A stretch of 64,000 nt of DNA from Candidatus Endolissoclinum faulkneri L5 (GTDB lineage: Bacteria > Pseudomonadota > Alphaproteobacteria > Thalassobaculales > Thalassobaculaceae). Location of the stretch: positions 703,654 through 767,653 of the forward strand of contig NZ_CP006745.1 in NCBI RefSeq assembly GCF_000510265.1. The letters are read 5' to 3'. A model generated the notes under the pieces. The model did not search any database. It worked only from the letters and a program-made list of their open reading frames with translations, and was not told the DNA's origin. Positions 53,750 to 63,707 of this stretch are shown here, one piece after another. Numbering within the stretch: the stretch's first letter is position 1; the number at the start of each line of letters is the position of its first letter. A program made the position numbers and the translations under genes.

Positions 53750-55054
53750 TTAACGCTCTGGTATAAGGCCCCTTGGAGCGAATCGCATTACTGATAACAA
53801 GATAATTCCCATCAATAGATAACGAGTATAGGAAGTACCTGCTATTAAATGAGTAGTAATAAAAGAAGTTTTAGGCAAACTAGCAGTAATTATACTCACA
53901 AACCAATTTCCTACTGGTTCCACTTCAACCCACAAAAACCAAATTATAACCCCACCTAAAACCGCCCCCCAATTGTTTCCAGAACCACCCAGTATAACCA
54001 TAACCCAAATTAAGAATGTGAAACGCAAAGGGATGTAACTAGTAGGGGTAAACTGACCTTCCAAAGTTGCAAGCATAGCACCAGCAATACCGCAAATTGC
54101 ACAACCCAAAATAAATACTTGTAAATATCGCGCTTTAACATCTTTTCCCATAGCTTCTGCAGCATCGCGATTATCGCGAATGGCACGCATCATTCTTCCC
54201 CAAGGCGATTTTAATGCCCTCTCGGAAAGCCACAGGATGATAGCTAAAACAACAAAAAATAGAACACCATAGCACAATTTTACAAATATGCTAGAAGCAT
54301 TATTGATATCAGTAACTCCTAGAAAATGCGTTAAACTAACAAACCAAGAAAGATCTAATAAATCGATCTCGTAAGGCACTGGACGAGGAATTCCTGTGAC
54401 GTTTCTCACGCCACGTGACAGCCACTCCTCGTATTTAATTATTGCAATAATGATGTCAGAAATACCAAGAGTAGCTATAGCGAAATAGTCTCCGCGCAAT
54501 CCAAGTGATACTTTACCGATCAACCAACCTGCTACGGCTGTAACAATGCCAGCTATAGGCCATGACAAAAGGATTGGCAGCCCCATCCCACCAAGATAAC
54601 CAGATATTACCGGATCAATTGCTTCGATTTGCTTAGTAGCAGGTAAGAAAAAATTACCGATTAATAAATACCCAGCAATCAGCAAACCGATTGTAACAGG
54701 CAGACGTAAACTTGAAGTAAGCGGCAACAAGCGACGAGCTAAAACAATAGAAATCACGACAGCTATAAAACTAAGAAAAGATAGTATAAGTCCATTGCTA
54801 GCAACTACCCAAGCCCGTTGTACCTTTGGCATTGATACAACTACAGCCGTCAAGGCTCCCAGAGCGGTAAAACCCATGATACCGACATTAAACAGTCCTG
54901 CATATCCCCACTGTATGTTCAAACCTAGCGCCATAACAGCAGAAATAATGCATAGATTAAAAATGCTTAAAGCAATATTCCAGCTCTGTAAAGCACCTAC
55001 CGCAAGTAGAGCTATAGAAGTTATAAAATACACGACTCCCACATGTTTGGTCAT
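53750..55054 (-). CDS. livM: Branched-chain amino acid (or amide) ABC permease LivM
   Basis: LivM is one of two inner-membrane permease subunits of a hydrophobic-amino-acid type ABC importer. The 434-residue protein has about ten hydrophobic segments and family text ALGLNIQWGYAGLFNVGIMGF near the N-terminus, RGDYFAIATLGISDIIIAII in the middle, and the cytoplasmic loop SPWGRMMRAIRDNRDAAEAMG that contacts the ATPases. The C-terminus ends RFAPRGLIPER. It overlaps livH by four bases (ATGA), so it is the last gene of a tightly coupled operon livG-livF-livH-livM. The substrate may be leucine-type amino acids, amides or urea; the sequence does not decide. Confidence 0.92.
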   Translation of the reverse strand: MTKHVGVVYFITSIALLAVGALQSWNIALSIFNLCIISAVMALGLNIQWGYAGLFNVGIMGFTALGALTAVVVSMPKVQRAWVVASNGLILSFLSFIAVVISIVLARRLLPLTSSLRLPVTIGLLIAGYLLIGNFFLPATKQIEAIDPVISGYLGGMGLPILLSWPIAGIVTAVAGWLIGKVSLGLRGDYFAIATLGISDIIIAIIKYEEWLSRGVRNVTGIPRPVPYEIDLLDLSWFVSLTHFLGVTDINNASSIFVKLCYGVLFFVVLAIILWLSERALKSPWGRMMRAIRDNRDAAEAMGKDVKARYLQVFILGCAICGIAGAMLATLEGQFTPTSYIPLRFTFLIWVMVILGGSGNNWGAVLGGVIIWFLWVEVEPVGNWFVSIITASLPKTSFITTHLIAGTSYTRYLLMGIILLSVMRFAPRGLIPER

Positions 55055-56061
55055 GTAGTTTTACCGGGAATAATGCCAGTAGGCCTTAACAACAATACTA
55101 CAATTAATATGATATAGGAAACTGCATATTTGTAATCAGTAGATATAAGTTGTACTAAACCTTGTGGTTCCCAATTTGTTGGGGCAAGATATGTTAAAAA
55201 TTTTTTAAAAGAATAAGTAACTGCTACCTCCGAGAAAGCAACAACAAAGCCTCCCAATACTGCACCAATAGGTTGTCCAATACCTCCTATAATTGTTGCA
55301 GCGAAGACCGGTAAAGTAATCTGCGTAAATATAAAAGGCTTGTAAATCTTATCAAGACTATATAACGTACCCGCAACACAAGCAAGTGCGCCAGCAATTA
55401 TCCAAGCAAGCAGCACTACACGCTCTGGGTTAATCCCGGAAAGCAAGGCCAAATCTTCATTGTCGGAATAGGCACGCATCGCTTTACCCCAACGAGTTTT
55501 ATAAATAAACCAGAGCAAATTAATGACCACTATTAGAGTTACCACTAAAGTTATTAATTGGGTTTGTTTAATTGCTATTCCTTGATCCCATCCTGTAATC
55601 GCCTTAAAATCTCGGAAACTAATTAAGAATCGAGCACCATCAGCAAAACTGTACTCATTAGGGCCAATAATTATTCGAATTAAGCCAGCCATAAAGAACA
55701 TCAAGCCAAGCGAAGCCATGGTAAAAATTATTGGTTTTGAACGATTTTTTCGATAAAATCGAAATATAAGTTGGTCTGCTAGCAAAGCTATCGCTATAGT
55801 AGCAATAATTCCTATAGGCAGTGCCAACAAAGCTGTTGGTATAGGAAATATATTAATCCCTTTTGTTTGAAATAAACTGGTAATTAGAATAGTTACCATA
55901 GCTCCAAAAGACATTAACTCTCCGTGGGAAAAATTGGCAAAGCGCAAAATACCAAAAACAATCGTCACGCCAAGCGCGCTAAGAGACAATTGAGCGCCGT
56001 AGGTAATACTCGGAATGATAACAAAATTCGTGAGCAAAGCAAAAGCATTGGCTATTTCCAT
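55051..56061 (-). CDS. livH: Branched-chain amino acid (or amide) ABC permease LivH
   Basis: LivH is the second permease subunit. The frame is open from 56073, but the ATG at 56061 is preceded by a perfect GGAGG site and lies 1 bp after the livF stop, so it is the better start and gives 336 residues. Family marks are GVTIVFGILRFANFSHGELM, TRWGKAMRAYSDNEDLALLS (the coupling loop), FAATIIGGIGQPIGAVLGG and the C-terminal LRPTGIIPGK. About eight membrane segments are visible. It is coupled to livF upstream and livM downstream. Confidence 0.93.
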   Translation of the reverse strand: MEIANAFALLTNFVIIPSITYGAQLSLSALGVTIVFGILRFANFSHGELMSFGAMVTILITSLFQTKGINIFPIPTALLALPIGIIATIAIALLADQLIFRFYRKNRSKPIIFTMASLGLMFFMAGLIRIIIGPNEYSFADGARFLISFRDFKAITGWDQGIAIKQTQLITLVVTLIVVINLLWFIYKTRWGKAMRAYSDNEDLALLSGINPERVVLLAWIIAGALACVAGTLYSLDKIYKPFIFTQITLPVFAATIIGGIGQPIGAVLGGFVVAFSEVAVTYSFKKFLTYLAPTNWEPQGLVQLISTDYKYAVSYIILIVVLLLRPTGIIPGKTT

Positions 56062-56062
56062 T

Positions 56063-56767
56063 TTAACCTCCAAGAAACGAACGACGAACTTCTTCGTTGG
56101 CTAGTAGCAATTTACCGCTATCTATAAAACGGTTGGATCCCTGAACCAGGACAAACCCCTGATCAGCAATCTCTAGTGCCTGACGTGCATTCTGCTCTAC
56201 CATAATGACAGCAACCCCGGTAAGCGCAATCTCTACTATACGATCAAACAGTTCATCCATAACTATTGGCGATACACCAGCAGTAGGTTCATCTAACATC
56301 AGTAATCGTGGTTGAGTCATCAATGCTCTTGCGACTGCTACTTGTTGACGCTGCCCACCAGATAAATTGCCTGCCAGCTGATTGCGTTTTTCAGCTAATA
56401 TCGGAAATAACTCAAAAACTTGCTCTTTTAATGTGGAAACATTACTATCACTAATAAATGCTCCCATTTCCAGGTTTTCTTCTACACTTAATGAAACAAA
56501 GACATTGCGGTTCTGCGGTACAAATCCCATTCCAATACGTACTCTCTCCTGCGGCGCAAGATGAGTAATATCATCACCATTAAAAACCACACTCCCACTG
56601 CAAAGATTCAGCATTCCAAACACTGCCTTCATTGCCGTTGACTTTCCAGCACCATTGGGACCGACAATTACAGCAATTTCACCCTTGTTCACCCACAACG
56701 CACAATCATTGACGATGTAAGTACCGCCATATCCGCATGTCATGCCAGTTGCCATTAGCAAACTCAT
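56063..56767 (-). CDS. livF: Branched-chain amino acid (or amide) ABC ATPase LivF
   Basis: LivF is one of two ATPases powering the importer. The 234-residue protein has Walker A GPNGAGKST near residues 37-45, Q-loop text GFVPQNRNVF, the ABC signature LSGGQRQQVAVARAL, Walker B LLMLDEPTAGVSP and the H-loop replaced by the family's Q form in IMVEQNARQAL, which is typical of LivF. It starts 3 bp after livG ends. All catalytic features are intact. Confidence 0.94.
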   Translation of the reverse strand: MSLLMATGMTCGYGGTYIVNDCALWVNKGEIAVIVGPNGAGKSTAMKAVFGMLNLCSGSVVFNGDDITHLAPQERVRIGMGFVPQNRNVFVSLSVEENLEMGAFISDSNVSTLKEQVFELFPILAEKRNQLAGNLSGGQRQQVAVARALMTQPRLLMLDEPTAGVSPIVMDELFDRIVEIALTGVAVIMVEQNARQALEIADQGFVLVQGSNRFIDSGKLLLANEEVRRSFLGG

Positions 56768-56770
56768 AAT

Positions 56771-57547
56771 CTACGACACCTTTTTGTATTTACGCCCAGT
56801 ACCTAAATATGCTTCTATAACATCCTCATTATTAATTACTTCGTTTGGCTTACCCTGAGTCAAAATACGCCCCTCGGCCATAACTATGACCATATCGCAT
56901 AGACGAGCGATAAAATCCATATCGTGCTCTATCAAACAAAAAGTGTAACCAAATTGCTGGTTTAAACGCAGAATAGAGCCTGCAATAATTTTTAGCAATC
57001 TACGGCTTACACCAGCTCCAATCTCATCTAAAAAAACAATTTTGGGGTTAGCCATCATGGTACGACCAAGTTCTAGTAACTTTTTCTGTCCGCCCGATAG
57101 ATTACCTGCTAACTCGTTCTCCATTTGATTAAGTTCCAAAAAATTGATCACTTCTTTAGCTTGCTTACGCACTAATTCATCAGCTTTGCGGACTTTAGCA
57201 CAGTTAAACCATGTGTGAACCAACTGCTCACCAAACTGATCACCAGGAACTACCATCAGATTTTCAAGTACTGTTAGACTAGAAAATTCATGAGCAATCT
57301 GGAAAGTGCGAAGCAATCCCTTGCGAAATAATTCATGTGGCTTAAGAAAAGTAATATCTTCTCCATCAAGATATACCGCTCCTGATGATGGTGATAAATG
57401 TCCAGCAACAATGTTAAACAGCGTGGTTTTGCCAGCACCATTCGGGCCAATTAAACCGATAATTGATCCTTGATCTATTTCAAAAGATACTCCATCAATA
57501 GCTTTGATACCGATAAAATTCTTACTAATATTACTAACTTTAATCAT
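56771..57547 (-). CDS. livG: Branched-chain amino acid (or amide) ABC ATPase LivG
   Basis: LivG is the partner ATPase of LivF. The 258-residue protein has Walker A GPNGAGKTT (about residues 34-42), family text RTFQIAHEFSSLTVLENLMV, the signature LSGGQKKLLELGRTMM, Walker B IVFLDEIGAGVS (E-I in place of the usual E-P) and the H-loop LIEHDMDFI. The C-terminal YLGTG is typical. It is the first gene of the operon. The receptor gene livK, which usually lies just upstream or downstream, is missing; a possible remnant is discussed under findings. Confidence 0.94.
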   Translation of the reverse strand: MIKVSNISKNFIGIKAIDGVSFEIDQGSIIGLIGPNGAGKTTLFNIVAGHLSPSSGAVYLDGEDITFLKPHELFRKGLLRTFQIAHEFSSLTVLENLMVVPGDQFGEQLVHTWFNCAKVRKADELVRKQAKEVINFLELNQMENELAGNLSGGQKKLLELGRTMMANPKIVFLDEIGAGVSRRLLKIIAGSILRLNQQFGYTFCLIEHDMDFIARLCDMVIVMAEGRILTQGKPNEVINNEDVIEAYLGTGRKYKKVS

Positions 57548-59016
57548 TCAACAAATCCTAATATAAAACAATTTGGTTGCAAAAATGCTTTTTAATTGTT
57601 AGTATCTTTAGCAATCAACTACTTAATTCCATAACTATTACTCATAATATATCAAGCAAAACCAAATAACTAAAATTTCTTGGTTTATTCTACAATAGAG
57701 ATTAAAGAATAAAATACTTTACAAATCAAAGCAATTAACATCGCAGCATATAAAACAATCAATCATGCCGTTCTCGAAAGTTTAATTTTATTTTTGCAGA
57801 CTTAATAAAATTTTTGGGATATCGCATTTATTAAGCGAAACGTGGATGCTAAAGTATCATGTGTGGTAAACAAGTCATTCAACTTGCAATAAATTATCCC
57901 CGTAAACCTTTGTGAATGTTGCTTCAGCAGCAAAGAATAGAATGCCAGTTTTTCGATTGCTTGGATTAATTCTTAACAAGAACTATTAATTTTCTAGTAA
58001 ATTTTCCAGCAGTACAATTTAAGATAGCATAGATGCTATCAAAATTAAATAATATGGGATTAAGTTTTGCAGCAAATACTTTATACGTGTTTATATTTAC
58101 GTATTTGTATTTAAAATTTTTAGTAGCTATAAATTTAAGTAGCTATAAAAAAAGGAGTAATTGCAATAACGCTCAATAATCAACAATTACCGGAGAAAAA
58201 CCGTTTTCTGTATATTTTTCGCAAAACTAATTAATTAATTAGTAATTATTGTAAGATAAGCTTACCGGAAGGTAAGCTTCTTCTATAAGAAGAAAATATC
58301 AATATAAAAATTCTCGCAAAAGGGGAACTTTTAGTTTTGTAAATGCGTTAACGTCATAATTATTGGTAAATAAATCGACAACACTAAAACTTATTATACA
58401 AAAATGCTTTAAGTAACAAATGATTCATAGCAAAAATAAACAATAATAAATTAAATGCAGCCAAAACATATGGCTTTGATCGGTACTTTTATTAGTATCT
58501 AGAATATTTTTCTTAAATGTTTTAAGAAATTTTAAACTTAAGCATAAATCAAAAGTAATACACTAATAACTTAATAAAAAAATTATTTCCAAATAACTAT
58601 ACAGTTCAGGATAAAAAAATAAATTTTATAATGCTTAAATCAATCACAATTTATTGATTGCCCATATCATAAAAGATTTATGTAATTTTTATTTGCAATT
58701 GCATTTTATAATTAATATCATTAACCCACTATAAAATTTCATAAAATGATTTTGCTTTAAAAAGCTAAATATTTGGTATATAACTTATTTACTCAAAAAA
58801 AATAAAGAGAGCAATGTAGTACACAACTAATTATAATGTCTGTTAAAAATATTTATTCTTGCAAAATGTGTGAATAACTAACTGAGGTAAACGTATATTC
58901 TTAAAGCCAAGCTAGTTATTTAAAGCAATGGTTTGACTTCTTTAAGCATGCCATCTATTATTACGATTATACTAGATTCTTAGTAATACTACTAAATGAT
59001 AAATTAAAGACAAGCG
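57548..59016. other. Spacer between livG and ccoQ
   Basis: No intact gene is found. Near 57870-57972 on the minus strand an open stretch weakly resembles the C-terminal part of a LivK receptor. A 9-bp hairpin (58258-58279) is present, and an AGGAG site near 58155 leads nowhere. Confidence 0.5.
58258..58279. repeat. 9-bp hairpin
   Basis: The arms aagcttacc and ggtaagctt surround a GGAA loop. It is not placed next to any gene end. Confidence 0.6.
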
Positions 59017-59238
59017 ATGACATACGATAATCTTAGGCAGATTGCAGATAGTTGGGGAATACTTTATATCGTAGCGATGTTTCTTGCAGTTGTCGCCTAT
59101 ACCTTTCGTTCTTCTGGGCGCAAGCGAGCAAACGATGCAGCGTTTATACCGCTGAATGAGGATTTATTTAGCAATCGAGAAGAAAATCAAAGAAAGACTC
59201 TTCAACATAAAACACTGAATGATTTGAGTGATACTTAA
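59017..59238 (+). CDS. ccoQ: Cytochrome cbb3 oxidase small subunit CcoQ (FixQ)
   Basis: CcoQ is the small single-helix subunit that stabilises the cbb3-type cytochrome c oxidase, the high-affinity terminal oxidase. The 73-residue protein begins MTYDNLRQIADSWGILYI, matches the family wording (ADSWG followed by one membrane helix at about residues 14-30 ending in YTFR), and continues with DAAFIPLNED, close to the usual AA-IPL-ED motif. The remaining polar tail is longer than usual. The ribosome site is weak. Its structural partners ccoN, ccoO (upstream) and ccoP (downstream) are not adjacent, which is very unusual since these four genes nearly always form one operon. Confidence 0.85.
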   Translation: MTYDNLRQIADSWGILYIVAMFLAVVAYTFRSSGRKRANDAAFIPLNEDLFSNREENQRKTLQHKTLNDLSDT

Positions 59239-60547
59239 TTAAGTAATTCCATTCTGTTTTTGTGTCTAGCGTAGCGTTTTTTGTGTATAGCTTTGCTCCT
59301 TTTCCTAAGCTAGGTCGTATTATTGTTCTTTGGCTTGTATTCGACTTAAAACGAAAATATTTACAACAATTTATACTTACAATTGGTTTTCCTTTGCTTC
59401 GTTATATTATATTTTTATTATAAAAACGCAAAAAGCTACTTTGAGGTAGATCAGCTTGTCATAACCGTTAGCGAATAACTTTTTATGTCTATAAATATAT
59501 AAAGTAGCTTAATTAAAAAAAACTATAATTAGTGTATTTAGAAACCTTTGGATAACGATAAACAAACGATCCAGCATAAGCAGTTTTTTTGACAAAGTCA
59601 CATATGATGAGAATTTAGCTTGCGTTATGATAGATCGAGAACATAATTTTATTTCAATAACTGGATTACTGACGATATATTAAATGTAATCTACGAAAAG
59701 TAATCGATGATTACCTTAGTGCATCTAAACTTATCTAACAACTAATCCCGCAGCATTTTATCACATTCTAGGCTAAAAAACTTATTAGACGTCAATGAAT
59801 AATAATTTCTGAGCACTGCTATAAGGATAAAAATCTTCCTGGCTTTTTATTTGTCGTTAATAATAAAATAACCGCGTTTTATTTTATTGCTTAAATTAAA
59901 AGCAATTTGCAGCATTGCCCTGCAATTAGCTTTGCTTACTGTTTATGCTAGTAGCATTTTATGCAATAAATTGCACAGAGTTTTTCTATCCTTATACATA
60001 CCTTTATTATTCACCCATTTTAGTTGGTTGAAACCTTTTAATAATCGCGCTCTCGATTAGGAATGAGTCGAATAAGATTAATAAAATTAAATATTTGTCA
60101 ATTTATTTTGTCAATTTATTACTTCTGTTGGTATCGACTACAATAAATCGGTTGTAACTCAACAACTGATATTTACCAATATTGGCATATTAAAACTGTT
60201 AAGAAAATAATTGCTCTAGTTTGTTTGAGGGGCTCAACTAATCATTTAATTACTTAATACAAACATTTAGTTTATAATGTTTAGCCATTTCTTCGGTCAC
60301 ATAAACATGTACGTACGACGCCATACACAATAAAAGTTACTCAGGAATAATGCTACTAATCCAGCAAATATGCTGTTTAATGAGCAAATATTAGATGATT
60401 TCATTAAATCTTGTTAGCCTTAAAAAATATTTCCTGACACTGCTTTAATTTGCCTAGTTTTTCTTTAAAAAATTCTTAGTTTATCAAAAAGTTACGAACA
60501 ATTAAGTAAAATTAATTCATCCTAATGTAAACAAAAAAAAGACTAAA
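59239..60547. other. Spacer between ccoQ and ccoI
   Basis: This is where ccoP, ccoG and ccoH would normally lie. I found no CxxCH haem motif, ferredoxin cysteine motif or long frame. It is about 1.3 kb, shorter than those three genes together. Confidence 0.55.
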
Positions 60548-62761
60548 ATGTCCTGCTGCATCTCCTCCGCTCCATTTTCTTTAAGTGATGCCCAAAGGCC
60601 AAGCAAGTGCGAAATAATTAACGCCTCACAAGATATCGGTAACGGAGTTATTGTTACTCGCTTAGCTATACCAGAAGCTCATTGTGCAGCTTGCATAGCT
60701 ACCATCGAAAAGGCAATAAGTATGGTTGAAGGTGTTATTGACGTACGAGTGAATCTTGCTGAACGCTTCGTTACTGTGAAGTGGCCAAGTGCATCAATTA
60801 ACCCAGACGCAATTTTTAATGCACTAGACCGTGCTGGCTATCGAGCAAATCTACTTGAGGAGATTGAGATAACGCCTGATCCTATTCTACGTCGCTTACT
60901 CCTTGCGCTCGCAATAGCAGGGTTTGCTTCCGGTAATATTATGCTACTTTCTGTGTCTATTTGGTCTGGTGCAAATGATGCCACACGCGACTTGTTTCAC
61001 TGGATTTCAGCCTGCATCGCCATTCCTACGATTATTATTTCAGGCCGACCATTTTTTGCATCAGCACTTAAGGCAGTTGTAGCCAAGCACTTGAATATGG
61101 ATGTGCCAATTTCTTTAGCCGTCATTCTAGCAACTGGATTGTCTTTACATGAAACTTTGATAGGTGGCTTACATACTTATTTTGATGCTTCAGTTACTTT
61201 GCTATTTTTTTTGCTGATCGGGCAAACGCTTAACCATATGCTACGCTCGCGCGCTGGATCAGCTCTGCGTACATTAGATCGAACGACTCCAACCGGAGCT
61301 TCAGTCATATCTTCTGATGGAACAATAACTTGGACCCCATTATCTCGAGTTGTTCCCGGTAATAAAGTATTAGTATCTTCTGGCGATCGAGTACCAGTAG
61401 ACGGGATAGTTATCGATGGTTCTTCGCGAGTTGATTTAACAATCGTTACTGGTGAAAGCGAAGCGATCAATATATCAATTGGGGATACTGTAACAGCCGG
61501 TGCGGTAGTGCTCGATTCTTCGCTAACTCTAAGTGCTATTAGGATCGGCCAAGCATCCTTTCTTGGCGAAATGCGCTCAATGCTAGAGTTAGCAGAAAAT
61601 AATCGACCGGCTATTAGCAATTTAGCAGATAAAGCTGCAGCGTTATACGCTCCTGCAGTACATCTGATCGCTGTAGCGACCTTCATCGGTTGGTGGATTG
61701 TCGGAAAAGAATTTAGCCAGTCTTTAAGCACAGCAATCACTGTTTTGATAATTACTTGTCCATGTGCCCTGGGGTTAGCAGCTCCAATAGTACAAGTAAT
61801 CGCTGCTGAGGTATTACTAAAATATCGCATATTGTTGCGTGAAGGTAATGCACTAGAAATTTTAGCTAACATTGATCAAATTATTATAGATAAGACTGGT
61901 ACAATTACTATCCCGACGATAGATAATTGTTGCATGAAAAATTTTTCTAAGGTTGCTTTAAGTGTTGCTAGCACGTTAGCACGAGAGAGCCATCATCCAA
62001 TATCCAAAGCCATAGCAGATTCAATTGGCTTGACAACATCTGTCGCTATCGATCACTTTAGCGAGCATATTGGTAAAGGCTTAGAAGGTATGATAGACAG
62101 CCAGATATGGCGTCTTGGAAAACCTAATTGGGCCCTTTCTGATAAGGCTTTTTTTAAATACTTTTCAATTGATCGTCGAAATGCTTCGGTGCTATCTTGT
62201 AACGGTAATTTGATGGGCGTATTCAACATGGTTGACCTGCCTCGTCCAGGAGCCGACATTGCAATAGCAAAAATGATTTCTTTGGGACTATCTCCAACTT
62301 TGCTTTCTGGAGATAGTGAAGATAGAGTAGCAAACGTTGCACGTCGTATTGGAATTACAACTTGGAGTTCAAAAGCTACTCCAGATAACAAAGTTAATGT
62401 TATAAAAATGCTACAAAACAAAGGACATCACGTGCTAATGATCGGTGACGGGTTAAATGATGCTCCAGCAATGGCCGCGGCTGACGTATCAATCGCGCCT
62501 GGTAATGCTTCTGACGTGAGTCGCACAGTCGCTGAAATAATTTTTCTTGGCAAGGATATGAATGCTGTTGTTACTGCTATTATGATTGCCCGCAAAGCTA
62601 AACAAATAATGGTACAAAATCTCTTATTCGCTTTCTCCTACAACGCCATTGCTATTCCCTTGGCGATTGCTTGTTACGCAACTCCGCTTGTTGCAGCAAT
62701 CGCTATGTCAGCGTCTTCGATTATTGTCATTGCTAACGCACTACGTCTAATCATACGGTGA
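60548..62761 (+). CDS. ccoI: Copper-transporting P-type ATPase CcoI (FixI)
   Basis: CcoI is an inner-membrane P1B-type ATPase that supplies copper for assembly of the cbb3 oxidase. The 737-residue protein has a Cys pair at the start (MSCC), a heavy-metal-binding domain with HCAACIATIE (residues 45-54), eight expected membrane helices with the transport motif CPCAL, the actuator TGES, the phosphorylation site DKTGT, the SHHP motif (HP pair) and GDGLNDAPAM. The variant HCAAC N-terminal site and its place after ccoQ point to CcoI rather than general CopA. ccoS is not seen downstream. The gene is intact, so copper delivery to the oxidase is probably still needed. Confidence 0.9.
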   Translation: MSCCISSAPFSLSDAQRPSKCEIINASQDIGNGVIVTRLAIPEAHCAACIATIEKAISMVEGVIDVRVNLAERFVTVKWPSASINPDAIFNALDRAGYRANLLEEIEITPDPILRRLLLALAIAGFASGNIMLLSVSIWSGANDATRDLFHWISACIAIPTIIISGRPFFASALKAVVAKHLNMDVPISLAVILATGLSLHETLIGGLHTYFDASVTLLFFLLIGQTLNHMLRSRAGSALRTLDRTTPTGASVISSDGTITWTPLSRVVPGNKVLVSSGDRVPVDGIVIDGSSRVDLTIVTGESEAINISIGDTVTAGAVVLDSSLTLSAIRIGQASFLGEMRSMLELAENNRPAISNLADKAAALYAPAVHLIAVATFIGWWIVGKEFSQSLSTAITVLIITCPCALGLAAPIVQVIAAEVLLKYRILLREGNALEILANIDQIIIDKTGTITIPTIDNCCMKNFSKVALSVASTLARESHHPISKAIADSIGLTTSVAIDHFSEHIGKGLEGMIDSQIWRLGKPNWALSDKAFFKYFSIDRRNASVLSCNGNLMGVFNMVDLPRPGADIAIAKMISLGLSPTLLSGDSEDRVANVARRIGITTWSSKATPDNKVNVIKMLQNKGHHVLMIGDGLNDAPAMAAADVSIAPGNASDVSRTVAEIIFLGKDMNAVVTAIMIARKAKQIMVQNLLFAFSYNAIAIPLAIACYATPLVAAIAMSASSIIVIANALRLIIR

Positions 62762-63566
62762 AATAATATGATGGCTTCATCATCCATTAACATAATCCCA
62801 ATTTACGTATCTCAGATATCCGCTAAATATTGTAATGATGGATAGAATGCTTGCCGACTACTTATATTTCCAGTTTTTATTTTCACTTTAATGATAATTT
62901 TATTTTCTGTATTTAAATACATAATTTCTTATTGTTGATCTTGATATTGAATTAAGACTTTATACTTTACTAGGCCGAAATAAAGAATTTTTGTTTCCGA
63001 TGCGGAGCTAGGCTTAAACCTTTATATACTTAATATTGAATTTACAATACAGTTATTTATTCTAGGCAATACAATATCCTAAACAGATAACATTTTAACA
63101 ATACACCATGTTTAAAAGCACTTAAATTTCTATTTAATTTTTAATAGAAATTTGCATTATTTTTAATAATATTGGCATCATCCATTTTAACTAAGCTTAT
63201 CAAGCTATATCTTATAGATTTTGTTTAGATTAATTAACAATATTTTGTTGGCAACAAATTAAATAAAAAATAATTTGTGCTTGTTTATTATTATTTAATT
63301 AATTGTTAGTTAATTAATCACAATGCAATGTACTGTATATTGTAGTGTGATGGTAATGCTTGGAAAAATCTTGTATAATGTGTCATATCCCAGCAATTTC
63401 ATAAAATCTTTTTCCTTTATGCCTTTCATAAAGTTATGTCTTTGGCTAGCCTAGAACAATAATAATACATAAAGTTTATAGTTAGTGTGTAATAATCTCC
63501 TCATCAAACCTAATTAAAAATATCTTAACTGCAATACTACTTTTCAAAAGTATTCTAGGAGCTTTC
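62762..63566. other. Spacer after ccoI
   Basis: No gene is supported. A hairpin lies at 63124-63153 and a TATAAT-like box at 63374-63379 may be a promoter for the small ORF at 63567, although no good -35 element is seen. Confidence 0.5.
63124..63153. terminator. 11-bp hairpin after ccoI
   Basis: The arms aaatttctatt and aatagaaattt have an 8-nt loop. It lies 360 bp after ccoI. A terminator role is only a guess. Confidence 0.4.
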
Positions 63567-63707
63567 ATGCGCCGCCAGTTGTTTATAACATTAAAAGAAT
63601 ATGCACGTCTTAAAGCAAGAAAATATATTCGTACCAGCTACAATATATCCACGAGTCGACTTCTTAACAAAATTTCACTTGTCATCAAGATACAAAATAT
63701 CAACTAA
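63567..63707 (+). CDS. Small basic protein of unknown function
   Basis: This is a 46-codon frame from ATG 63567 to TAA 63705-63707. It has a good AGGAG ribosome site (63557-63561) with 5-nt spacing and a TATAAT-like box about 190 bp upstream. The product starts MRRQLFITLKEYARLKARKY and is strongly basic (many Lys and Arg), with no membrane helix and no cysteine. A small inverted repeat (tcaacta, agttagttga) overlaps and follows the stop and could end transcription. I do not recognise the family; it does not match CcoS, L34, S21 or L36. The signals make it a better candidate than other short frames here, but chance is not excluded. Confidence 0.4.
   Translation: MRRQLFITLKEYARLKARKYIRTSYNISTSRLLNKISLVIKIQNIN

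Noticed and set aside
61177-61872. 231-codon minus-strand frame inside ccoI
   Set aside because: It is the antisense shadow of a strongly conserved P-type ATPase gene and has no family motifs of its own.
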